The position numbers were made by a program, and so were the translations under genes. The notes under the pieces are model-generated. The model was not told where the DNA came from and made no database searches. It saw nothing but the letters and a program-made list of their open reading frames with translations. A stretch of 64,000 nucleotides of DNA, taken from assembly GCA_964036295.1 (NCBI GenBank), contig OZ038465.1, forward strand, positions 16,886,167-16,950,166, in the 5' to 3' direction. Of the stretch, positions 48,198 through 57,228 are shown piece by piece. Position 1 is the stretch's first letter; the number at the start of each line of letters is the position of its first letter. The DNA is from Plumapathes pennacea (taxonomy: Eukaryota; Cnidaria; Anthozoa; Antipatharia; Myriopathidae).

Positions 48198-49594
48198 GGT
48201 CGCATTCTTAACATGAGTGATTTGATCATGTTAAGAATACGACCGGAGGCCGTATTCTTAAAGTGATTGAATCGATCATTTCCAGTATACGACCTCAACC
48301 ATAATTTTCAGGGGGGTGAAATAGGATTTTGATCATTTTAGGAACACGACCGGTCGTTTTCTTAAAATGATCAAGTTTTTCAATTTAGGTTTACGACCCG
48401 TCGTATTCTTAACATGAAAAACGTACTCATTTCAGGAACACGACCGGTCGTTTTCTTAAAATTACAATCATGGCCAAAAGTGTTGGGACGATTCCAATCC
48501 CCCCCTCCTCTCCCCAAATAAATATTGCACCAACTCACACCAACATTGTTTCAGGGGGAGGGGGGCATCATAGCTACCTCTAGTGTTAATGATTTTGTTT
48601 CAGTACAAAATACATAGCCTTGGGGTAAAGCAGTAGGTCGTAAATTTATATTCAGTCAGCATCGTCCCAACTAATTTTGGCCATTATTGTAGGTTTTTCA
48701 TAGGTTTACGACCGGTCGCATTCTTGCAAAAAAGGAAAAAAACATATCGGGTAGTGGTAGAGCTATGTTTTTAACTATTATTCTTTACGCAAGAAAGCAT
48801 AAGCACAAGCGCAAGCACGAGAGTCCTTATTTCACAGTGAAAACAGGCTCGACGCAAGCGCAAGCACAAGGATCAAAATATGTTTATGTTTAAGATAAAT
48901 TCTATGGCCGATCTTCCACAGTACAAACCGCTTTGTTTATTTTATAGAAAGTATTTACCATCGTAGTGTTGTAGGAAAGGTGGGTAATCCGTATCTCCCA
49001 CTCAGTGGTTATTATTTGCATACAGTCTTCATTCCTACCTTCCTTATACCCATCCTCACCAACACGCTAGTTTGTTTGGCTCTTTAATTCTCTTAATTTT
49101 TGTTTTTTGTTTGGTTTCTTGTTATAACATGCATTATATTTTCTCCGTTAAAGGCTGCTTTACACGAACGACTCAAGCAAAAGTATAAGCGCAAGCATAA
49201 GCTTAGCGCATAGAGAGTGACAGTGGCGACATATTAAGCATAAGGATCAAACACGTCCGTTCTTTATGTTTATGCTTATGTCGCCACTGCCGATGCTTGC
49301 GTCGTCCGTGTAAACCATCCGTTCATGGGTGTAAAGTGTTTCGGTCGTAAACTTTAAAATTAAAAAAGTTTATCGTTTTAAGAACAAGACCGGTCGTGTT
49401 CCTGAAATGAGCACGTTTTTCATCTTAAAAATATGACCGGTCGTAAACCTAAATTGAAAACCTTGATCATTTTAAGAAAACGACAGGTCATGTTCCTAAA
49501 ATGATCAGAATCCTATTTCACCCCCCTGAAAATTATGGTTGAGGTCGTATACTGGAAATGATCGATTCAATCACTTTAAGAATACGACCTCCGG
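48198..49594. mobile_element. Complete foldback (palindromic) element, type B
   Basis: The left end (CCGGAGGCCGTATTCTTAAAG near 48244) is the reverse complement of the right end (CTTTAAGAATACGACCTCCGG, to 49594). Pairing continues through the GGGGTGAAATAGGAT and CGACCGGTCG regions. The two halves meet at an axis near 49255, where GTGGCGACATA (49223-49233) faces TATGTCGCCAC (49277-49287). The left half is longer because it carries the C-rich tract and 600-700 bp of unmatched sequence. There is no transposase. It bridges the BEL protease and integrase where pol is deleted. The half-elements at 422, 25813 and 34412 end at this axis. Confidence 0.82.
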
Positions 49595-50915
49595 TTGCAG
49601 CTGAACCTCCAACCCAAACCAGACGGAGTACTAGAGTGTAGTGGCAGAATTCAGGGGGACTACCCAGTCTACCTGCCCGACACTCAACTCTACACGGAGA
49701 AATTGGTGGCTCGAGCTCACTCCAAAACACTCCATGGGGGAGTTGGCCTAACGATGGCAAGAGTGAGGGAGCGCCACTGGGTGCCGCGACTACGAAAGCT
49801 GACTGAACGGATCATCAAAGCTTGTCACGGATGTCGTCGGTTCCACGCCAGGGCGTTCGCGAGTCCACCACAGGGAAACCTGCCAAGAGACCGTACTGAG
49901 GGTCAAACCGCGTTTCAAGTCATGGGGGTCGATTACGCCGGGCCTCTAAAGTACCGTGCAAAGACGAAGACGAGGGGAAGGCGTATGTCGTTTTGTACGC
50001 TTGCAGTTTGACCCGTGGCCTGTTCTTGGAGCTGCTACCTAACATGGAAACCACAGAATTCCTGGCAAGTTTGAAACGCCTCATCGCACGTCGAGGTCGA
50101 CTGAAGAGGATTTACTCGGACAACGGGAGGACGTTCGTGGGAGCAGCCAGGTGGATCAAACTAGTTATGCAAGACGAGAAATTTCACGACTTCCTGGCCC
50201 ACCAAGGGATTCAATGGACGTTAAACTTGAGTCGTGCACCCTGGTGGGGAGCCAGTTTAAAAGATTGGTCGGGCTGGTCAAAGCAGCGCTCTACAAGACT
50301 ATCGGGAACGGTTTGCTGTCCTGGGCTGAACTACAGGAAGTGTTGCTGGACGTGGAGGTCACCCTGAACAACAGGCCATTGAGCTACGTCGACGACGACA
50401 TTCAGCAACCAGCTCTCACGCCCAACTCACTGCTGTACGTTCAACCAAATCTGCTTCCGGAGCTCGAGCCACATCACATCCAAGACTACGACCTCCGCAA
50501 GCGAGCCAAGTATCTGAAGAAGTGCAAAGATGCCATGTGGACTCGTTGGACCACCGAGTATTTGCGCGGACTCAGAGAGAGACACCGCCTGAAGCACAAG
50601 AGCAACTTCGAGCACCCGAACAGGGGAGAGGTGGTGATCATCAAGTCAGAGGAGCGGAACCGCGGCAAGTGGCAGCTAGGGATCGTGGAGGATCTAATCA
50701 AGGGCCGCGATGGAGTGGTTAGAGGTGTGAAACTGCGGACGGGAGGAAATCTCCTGGAACGGGCCGTGCAGCACATTTACCCTTTGGAGCTGTCCTGTGA
50801 TAGGACAGAAGCCGAACCACCGGTCGCTCTTAACATCAACGCGCCAGATTTCGCCCCAAAGCGCGCCGCTGCACAAGTGGCCAGACACCGCATTGCGGCG
50901 ATCGCAGAGCAATGA
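49595..50915 (+). pseudogene. BEL/Pao integrase and C-terminal domain, broken
   Basis: Three frames in succession are needed. 49595-50011 has the zinc-binding region (HSKTLHGGVG, then CHGCRRFHAR) and the first catalytic Asp in GVDYAGPL. 49993-50367 has the second Asp in YSDNGRTF. 50151-50915 has the end of the core and a BEL-type C-terminal domain (DUF5641-like: GEVVIIKSEERNRGKWQLG, VQHIYPLEL). Frame changes fall near 49980-49995 and 50240-50250. At the expected catalytic Glu the codon at 50259-50261 encodes Lys (QFKRLVGLVK), so the DDE triad is lost even apart from the frameshifts. Confidence 0.85.
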
Positions 50916-51036
50916 ACACTTCATCTATGAACTATTCAGACTGTTATTGTTGTTACTTTTTTTAGCTTTTGATATTAGGTTTTTTGATTGCCCACTGCTG
51001 TGCGCAGTAAGATCAAGTATTTGCTCTCTCAAGAGA

Positions 51037-51050
51037 CAAATGGGGGAGGG
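51037..51050 (+). other. BEL/Pao polypurine tract
   Basis: A purine-rich run (AAATGGGGGAGGG with one T) lies directly before the 3' LTR, where a plus-strand primer is expected. Confidence 0.7.
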
Positions 51051-51360
51051 TGTCGGAAACTGACTTGTAATTGATTTTAATCACGCCAACATGTAATTGT
51101 AAAGTGAGAGTGTGACATGTGATCAGCGAGAAGTGTGGATTAGTAAGATAAGAGCACTTAGCCAACGAGCGGAAAGATTAGTGAGTGAAACGAGATACAG
51201 TCTTAAGTGGGATTAATTTGGGTAAGTGATAGGAGTGAATTGAGCGTTTGTGTGAGGGAGCGGGATGAACTTCCTTTGGGAGGGATTGTGCGAAAACGAA
51301 TAAAACGTGATTTGGAACTTATGATTCTGTGTTGCAACAAACGGGGAGGCAATTTGCGAC
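51051..51360 (+). repeat. BEL/Pao 3' LTR (long form)
   Basis: 310 bp, TGTCGGAAACTG...TTTGCGAC. It has 86 bp (51086-51171) absent from all three 5' LTRs. The missing block is bounded by CG at both sides (TCACG / GAGCG), fitting a short-homology deletion. This is the only 3' LTR of this element in the window. Confidence 0.88.
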
Positions 51361-51375
51361 ATAATGTAGAATTAA

Positions 51376-51387
51376 TTTGGCGGGAAA
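51376..51387 (+). promoter_or_regulatory. E2F-like motif
   Basis: TTTGGCGGGAAA matches the consensus core of E2F sites. The same 12-mer is at 22173, 32387 and 46188 in the other unit of the tandem duplication. No nearby functional gene would use it, and regulatory activity is unproven. Confidence 0.35.
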
Positions 51388-52300
51388 ACTTCCCTAACCG
51401 CAATTTGGAGCAACTTTAAATGTGAGTCAAGTGGGAACGGCTTTTTCCCCCAATCAATTCTTTTTTTAATTTGTTTTAAATGGCAGTGGACTACCAAAAT
51501 TTCATGCTATTCGAATAATTGGCCGAGACGAAACAATCTCCTAAGTAAATGGCAAAAAATGGCCGACTTGAGGCTTAACTGTTGGTCGAAAATCGGCCCA
51601 ATTTGACCAATAAAAATTATATCCTTCGAAACTTTCAAGGAACATTACTGGGACTATAACGAGACTTCAGGTTGTTCAATTGGCTTATTTTTCTTCATTG
51701 TTGACGAGATATAGTTTAATAACTTCGCATATTAATGTCTGCAATTTTGACTGAAAATGGCGCTTTGTTATGCGACGTTTAAACTCTCTTTTCTCGCGGA
51801 TCGTTTTAGAATCAATCATTAATTGCATATCAGGACACTTGTACAACGTTCAGAAACGTTCCCTGAAACCTTCATACGATTCGAATGATTAGCCGAGACG
51901 AGACACTGTCCTAAGTAAGTGGCAAGAAATGGCCGATTTTGGACAAAAAGTTAACTTCACCTGTTTTTTTTTTGCACCTGAGCCTTGTAAACTAAAGGAC
52001 CAGTTTTCGCCCGATGCCTCGTCGCATAGCCGATAAAAGGGAGTATTCCCTCCCCCCTCTCGGAACCAGTGCTGGCAGAACAGAACTCCTAATCTTTTCT
52101 TCTATCGAAAGCATACTTTTTACAAATAGAATAAGCAAATGTTTCATGCACAAAGTCACAAATGTTGGTGCCAAGTACAATAGAAAGTCCGGTCAAAAAA
52201 TCACCAGAAATATAGAGTGTGGAGATAACTCGAAAAGAAAAGGGTCAAACTTGTTTTATTAACAATAAGTGAAAGGTAATTAGACTCTGTCGTTTTACTT
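51388..52300. other. Flank with one diverged direct repeat; no gene seen
   Basis: AT-rich DNA right of the repeat domain. A ~65-bp direct repeat is visible at ~51505-51571 and ~51873-51938 (ATTCGAATAATTGGCCGAGA versus ATTCGAATGATTAGCCGAGA, followed by CCTAAGTAA...TGGCCGA). No convincing coding region. Confidence 0.6.
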
Positions 52301-52628
52301 CAAAAAGATCCCCCAGCCTTGACTCCACCCCACCTAGAGAAAACGTACCTTCTCTTAGTTCGAATCCCGTTCCAGCATGTAACTTTTATAGTTCAATGAA
52401 CTTTTGAACTGCTTGATGCGCTGTATACCTGCGAACAGTAGTGGTCACTGTTAATTTTCTCTTTTAATTTTAATTTACCATTTAGGCTCCATGCGTACCA
52501 CTTTAATGCAACTTTTTAAAATTTCATAATTGCGCCAAACAAAATGGGCGGATTTTAAAAAATTGCATTAAAACGTTATACATGCAGAAAAAATGATAAC
52601 AAGGCACAAGTTTCAAAACGTCAAACAA
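52301..52628 (+). repeat. Decayed satellite-monomer relative 1
   Basis: It follows the monomer order GATCCCCCAGCCTTGACTCC, CTTAGTTCGAATCCCGTTCC, TGATGCGCTGTATACCTGCG, CATGCGTACCACTTTAATG, then jumps to ATAATTGCGCCAAACAAAAT and the right inverted-repeat arm (ATTTTAAAAAATTGCATT). The spacer and much of the inverted-repeat cores are deleted. It is far more diverged than any array monomer. Confidence 0.8.
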
Positions 52629-52785
52629 CACCTTTTGGGTAGAGCCTCAGCGTATAGGCGATAGTAGGTAGCACATCCTTTGCACTTTGGGCCAAAATGT
52701 GTTCACAGCAGACAGCAGGAACTTTGGGTTTCTTTCCATTTCTTGCATTCATTAAAAGCGCAGCTTCCTTGTTCTCAAACTCCTC

Positions 52786-53146
52786 GTAAACTTGTCGTGT
52801 CTACCTGCGAAAATAGTTATCACTATTAGTGCATTCAAAACATCATTTTGCCTGGATGTGTAAGTATTCAATGCAATTTTAAAGAACCGCCGAAGGCAAA
52901 ATACTTGTAGTTAATGTATTTTTAATTAGGTCGGTGTAAGTGTGGGATCCGATTTTCGGACTAGCAAACATCATTGTCATTTCGTCTATTGCAATGCTCA
53001 ATGTGTCAACTATACCTACATTTTACAGCTCATACACGCATCTCTGTTACATAAGACGAGTATTATTATTTTTAATGAACGTTATGCGGTAAGCTTGTGC
53101 AGTTACGGAAGCAATACACGGACCCTATAATTACGCCAAATTTCTT
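52786..53146 (+). repeat. Decayed satellite-monomer relative 2
   Basis: It keeps the order TCTACCTGCGAAAATAGTTA, CATCATTTTGCCTGGATG, AAGAACCGCCGAAGGCAAAA, TGTGGGATCCGATTTTCGGA, CTATACCTACATTTTACAGC, AATGAACGTTATGCGGTAAG, ACGGAAGCAATACACGGACC, ending near AATTACGCCAAAT. It retains the spacer lost from relative 1 but lacks the B-box region. Divergence is high, suggesting an old dispersed copy. Confidence 0.75.
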
Positions 53147-53418
53147 AAAAATCATCCCAGCATTCCTTGATGTTGACGCACTCAAATTGACAATCGAAGG
53201 CTTGGGAGAAATACATGCATCTTTCATATCACCTGTATAAATAGTTTTTATTTTGCAACGAAATCTTGTAGAAAATTATTAGATGCACCCTTAGATTGGA
53301 AAATTGAAGGCCGAGTTACAGGGAAGTACACCGAGTAAATAATCACGAGTGTATTATACTTATCCCCGAGCTCTGCGAGGGTAATAATCATGACGCTAAT
53401 GCTGTAGTATCGCACTAC
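53147..53418. other. Short noncoding stretch
   Basis: No gene or repeat recognised. Confidence 0.5.
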
Positions 53419-53825
53419 TTTAATATCAAAAAAATTCCCCGTGGGGGATCCCCTTTTATAGCGCGCCCCCGCGTTTAAGCATGATCTTTTAGGTTTAGCT
53501 CAAAGCGGTTCGCCATCTCGAAACTAATGTTCGTGTGTCAGTCAGTCAGTCAGTCTGGCGTACGACCTCCAGGCGAGGTTGTAGTTCATTAAAATGAGAA
53601 ACCATAAAGCACCGATAGAAATGAATTTATACAACAAGATGCTGATACAAGGCCCAGCAATTCGACACACGGCTATAAGCGTCCCGGATAGTTTGCCATG
53701 ACTGACACACGAACATTAGATTTCGAGATGGCGAACCGCTTTGAGCTAAACCTAAAAGATCATGCTTAAACGCGGGGGCGCGCTATAAAAGGGGATCCCC
53801 CACGGGGAATTTTTTTGATATTAAA
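53419..53825. mobile_element. Inverted-repeat element (MITE-like), 407 bp
   Basis: The left arm 53419-53544 (TTTAATATCAAAAAAATTCC through GCGCGCCCCCGCG to GTGTGTCAGTCA) and the right arm 53699-53825 are near-perfect reverse complements of ~126 bp around a ~154-bp core. The base triplet TAC flanks both ends (53416-53418, 53826-53828), a possible 3-bp target duplication. The left arm ends in (GTCA)n. A fragment of the same element, TATAGTGCGCCCCCGCGTTTAA, lies near 54632. No coding sequence. Confidence 0.88.
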
Positions 53826-54910
53826 TACAAAATGGCGTAATGCAGAAAGCAAGCAAGAAGCCTCTAGCTTTTCTCGGCACGAACAGAACTGTCCTCTAAA
53901 TAAACGGTTTTACGCACCAAAATTTACGTTTACAAGTCGCCGAATGTGCGTTTTCGTGTTATGTTTGTCAGCAGTAGGCAGAGCAACAGATTCAGCGTGG
54001 AGGCCTATATTAAAATCGCGCACCGTTCCATCCAGTCATCTTTGTTTTTGACCGACCGAAGAATACATTTCTTGTTTCTTGTGGCACTGTAATGGCCTGT
54101 AAACAGGGCATTTCTTAGTATACTATTTTTGAGGGCAGCAATTTAGTGTTTGAGTAATTCCAAACAAAATAAATTGCATATACAAAATGTAAATCTTTTC
54201 ACGGTTCGGTCAGTCCAATATTTAGTGACTCAATTCGGACTCAAATGAGGTTAGACCTTCGATAGTAGCCTCAAATTAAAAGTTCGGGGTTTGTAATAAC
54301 AATAAACAGCAGTTTGGAAGACTGGCTAAATCATACTCACTCGGATGCGAGTCATGGTAATGGAGAAACTCCAGAATATTGACAAGGAGAACGTGAAGAT
54401 GAACCCGAATGATGGATAATATATATAAGCGCTTTCGCAGCACGCGCGCACACAATTTTATTTTGATACAGTATTAATAGCCAGTAATATCCTACATTGC
54501 ATGACGTTATTTATTCTGACCAATAAAGTAGCATGTTCTATTTAGTTGCTCTCATTTGCTATCAAGAAGGAGCCATCATCTTGCCGGTCAATTAATATAT
54601 TCATTTAAATCTTTCTAAGGAAGAGCCTTCTATAGTGCGCCCCCGCGTTTAAAGTTAATAGGAAACACTTCTTTACACTTGATTTGGTCACAAAGAATAA
54701 GATTTTTATTTAAGAAATTGATGCCTCAAATTGATATAATGTGTATCTGTAATCTATAAGGGGTCGGGAAACCTGCGAACACCATACACAGCAGAAAAAA
54801 GAACACAGGTACAAAGTCTGCAATTTCAAGATTTTATTGTTCATTATCATGTTAATTTTGACGTAACGAGTACAAGCCAATATCAAGACACCTTCAGTAA
54901 GACTACGTAA
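53826..54910. other. AT-rich intergenic or intronic sequence
   Basis: No convincing reading frame. The only recognisable item is the ~22-bp fragment of the 53419 inverted-repeat element near 54632. Confidence 0.5.
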
Positions 54911-55018
54911 TTGCTCTATAATAACCCCTCCCCCACTTAATCTTTATTTAAGACGCAGTACAAAGCGGCCCTATTCCTCTAATAAGTCCACTCTATAATA
55001 ACCCCTCTCCCCCCACTT
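54911..55018 (+). repeat. Short direct repeat
   Basis: GCTCTATAATAACCCCTCCC near 54911 recurs as ACTCTATAATAACCCCTCTC near 54989, each followed by CCCCACTT, ~78 bp apart. Confidence 0.65.
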
Positions 55019-55162
55019 GGCAGCTGTTGGCACTCTCTACGGTCTTGCACCATTGGCCAACAAAAGAAGAGGGACAGTGGAAGCAATCATCGCCCCATAT
55101 AAGGCTTATATAGGGGCACACTGTGGTTGATGCGAGAACTGGACATCTCAATTGACCCTTAA

Positions 55163-55440
55163 CGCAAGTCTCATTTAGGGAAATATCCAAGTCGGCTATT
55201 CTTGTAAAACACATAAGGGCGTCTCACTGCACCTATCATGTACGCCTCATGCAGAGGAACCCCTTGTACCCTTCATGTATAGTAAAATGACTATATAGGG
55301 GACCGGGACCCCTTCACATAAGTCTCATATAGGGCAATATTCCAGCCGTCCGTTCTTGTAAGACTCATATACGGACGCCTCAATGCACCCATCATGTATG
55401 TCTCACACAGAGGTCGGAACCCCTTGCACCCTTCAAGTAA
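55163..55440 (+). repeat. Diverged ~156-bp tandem duplication
   Basis: Ordered matches: AAGTCTCATTTAGGG / AAGTCTCATATAGGG, CTTGTAAAACACATAAGGGCG / CTTGTAAGACTCATATACGGAC, ATCATGTACGCCTCATGCAG / ATCATGTATGTCTCACACAG, CCCCTTGTACCCTTCA / CCCCTTGCACCCTTCA. Spacing is ~156 bp. Confidence 0.75.
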
Positions 55441-56063
55441 AACAAAACTCTTTCGGACACTTTATGAAAGACTCGACATGAGGTAAGCTTCATCGGGATT
55501 CATTACGGGGAGTTTTGATCTTTCTGTTTGTGGAAATGAAGACAACGCGCGCTTTTCTTTTATTACGCCATCCGGCAGCTCCACTCGCGCGCGCACCAAC
55601 ACACTTTATTTTTACCTTCTCTGCAGTCAAACTTTAAATAAAACTAACAACTAAAAAATTAATCCATCTAAATAGAACCTTGCCCTGGCAAAATATTAAA
55701 CTTAAAACATCAACCCACATGTCTTACTGCACATAACGAATACATAGCAACCATTACACAATGTACTTTTTACGGATACAAATATTTTGTATCAAAAATA
55801 GCGCAACCTCATTTCATGTCAAATTTTTCGCTATAAACAGCGCATGAAGTAACTGACTATAGAAACTATAAATGACTCTTCATTTCTTTAATGGTTTGTT
55901 TGATTTATCTGTCTCTTGCTGTTCGAACTTTGACCTAAAAATGACTAAAATTGAGAACCTAGCTCCTGAATTCTATAACAAACGCATGTCATGAAGACTG
56001 ATTCACCTAAAACTGATTTTAAAGTAGAACGAAACATCTTCAGTACACGTGGAAACTACAGTA
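55441..56063. other. No feature recognised
   Basis: AT-rich sequence without a supported frame. If the minus-strand gene proposed at 56064-63412 is real, this could hold its 3' UTR. Confidence 0.4.
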
Positions 56064-56304
56064 TTACCGTTCATGGCACGTTTTAATGCTAGGTTTCGTG
56101 GCCTTTCCATTCCTGCCGCTTGAGTACTTTTGCTGCCTCATGTCATGAAGAAGTGTCAAGAAATCAGATGTCACAGTGTACCTACCAGATTCAATCCTCT
56201 TCATGTCAAAATTTAAAAAAATCCAAAGTGCCTGACGAAACATCCATTTGGTTGTGAGAATGAAAGTTGAATTGTTATAAAAGTGCACACCATCAAGAAG
56301 TTTT
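56064..56304 (-). CDS. Candidate terminal exon of an unidentified minus-strand gene
   Basis: On the minus strand a strong acceptor (TTATTTTCTACTTCAG) precedes 56304. The frame then encodes KLLDGVHFYNNSTFILTTKW and continues MFRQALWIFLNFDMKRIE to a stop at 56064 (ending KTCHER). A possible donor (CTG/GTAGGT) inside would shorten it. Composition looks protein-like rather than random. The phase does not fit directly to the exon ending at 56961, so another exon would have to lie between. The product is not recognised. Confidence 0.35.
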
Positions 56305-56960
56305 CTGAAGTAGAAAATAATATTAAATACCGCTATGTCGACCGAAGTGTACCACACACTATCAAAAGATGTTTAAATAAAAAATATATGCATGTAGATA
56401 CATAAAAAATTAGATATTATTTGATATTATTACCTACACCTGCCAAAATGATGCCGAAAAAAATATATATATATATACATATTGGTATTATTATTATTCT
56501 GCTATTTCAGACATGAAAGGTGTGCACATTATTGGTCATGAGCAGACAATGCCCTTAAGAGACTATGAGGATTGATTCAGCTCTACAAAAACAAAATGAA
56601 AGGTAACAAAGAACAAAGAAACCATCGAAAGACACCATGCAGAAGAATCATCGGATGATCTAAAACTGGTGATAACATCTATTACTTGATGTCTTGTAAA
56701 AATGATCCCAAAGGCTGAAAGGAAACACCATTTGCAATGTGATACAGATCATATCAAGGTGTCACAAACCAATCTGATGAAAATGTTGTTGTTAACCGAT
56801 TTGGGAAATGCCTCAAAGGGTAACTAGACAACCATCTGAGACTAATAGCCTGGTCAGTCTGACTCAGCTGCTTTGTGCGAGCTGATCTGAATGGAACACA
56901 AGACAATCAATAGTTTAGTAATATTGATTTCTTGTCAAAATGTATATAGTGGGTCATTAC

Positions 56961-57031
56961 CTGGCTGCAGCCCCTAACATCCTGCCAGCAAGTACTAACC
57001 AATCTCTGATACAACAAAAATTTCAAGCTCC
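56961..57031 (-). CDS. Candidate internal exon, minus-strand gene
   Basis: 71 bp between acceptor GATGTGTTCAG and donor GTAATGAC. The only open frame encodes SLKFLLYQRLVSTCWQDVRG and CSQ. Its two leading bases complete the single trailing base of the exon at 57136-57228, so the phases agree across a ~104-bp intron. Product unknown. Confidence 0.4.
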
Positions 57032-57135
57032 CTGAACACATCAAATGATATTCATACAGTAACATTAACCTCATCTCCAGAGATTTGCCAAGGTGAAGTA
57101 GTGGCCAGCAAAGCCAAGAACAACACTGCAAATAC

Positions 57136-57228
57136 CAAGTCTGACCACAGGCAGAATATCCTTTGAAGCAGAATCAGTGACAGCAATAATTAAGAAGCCA
57201 GGAATCTGGTGATGAAGTGGTGATGGTC
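57136..57228 (-). CDS. Candidate internal exon, minus-strand gene
   Basis: 93 bp between acceptor GATATGTTACAG and donor GTATTTGC. It encodes PSPLHHQIPGFLIIAVTDSA followed by SKDILPVVRL. Without splicing the frame runs 22 more codons to TGA at 57071. Phase agrees with the next exon (56961-57031). The family is not recognised. Confidence 0.4.

Larger units (their letters stand above)
46342..51360 (+). mobile_element. BEL/Pao retrotransposon with both LTRs; pol core replaced by a foldback
   Basis: This is the only BEL copy here with both ends. The 5' LTR is 46342-46558 and the 3' LTR 51051-51360, with likely target duplication ATAAT (46337-46341 and 51361-51365); a TG...CA reading moves the end one base and leaves TAAT. 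Gag and the protease start are present, then a foldback (48198-49594), then integrase. The RT and RNase H regions expected between protease and integrase in BEL/Pao are absent. Joining the two flanks yields a sequence parallel to the undisturbed tandem unit (GTGGCACTTGCATTGTAAGAG), which supports this as the original insertion site. The element is non-autonomous and dead. Confidence 0.88.

Noticed and set aside
49595..50915. Integrase region considered as a separate host gene domesticated from BEL
   Set aside because: It is in place between the foldback and the polypurine tract/3' LTR, needs two frame changes, and has Lys at the expected catalytic Glu, so it is a decayed part of the element.
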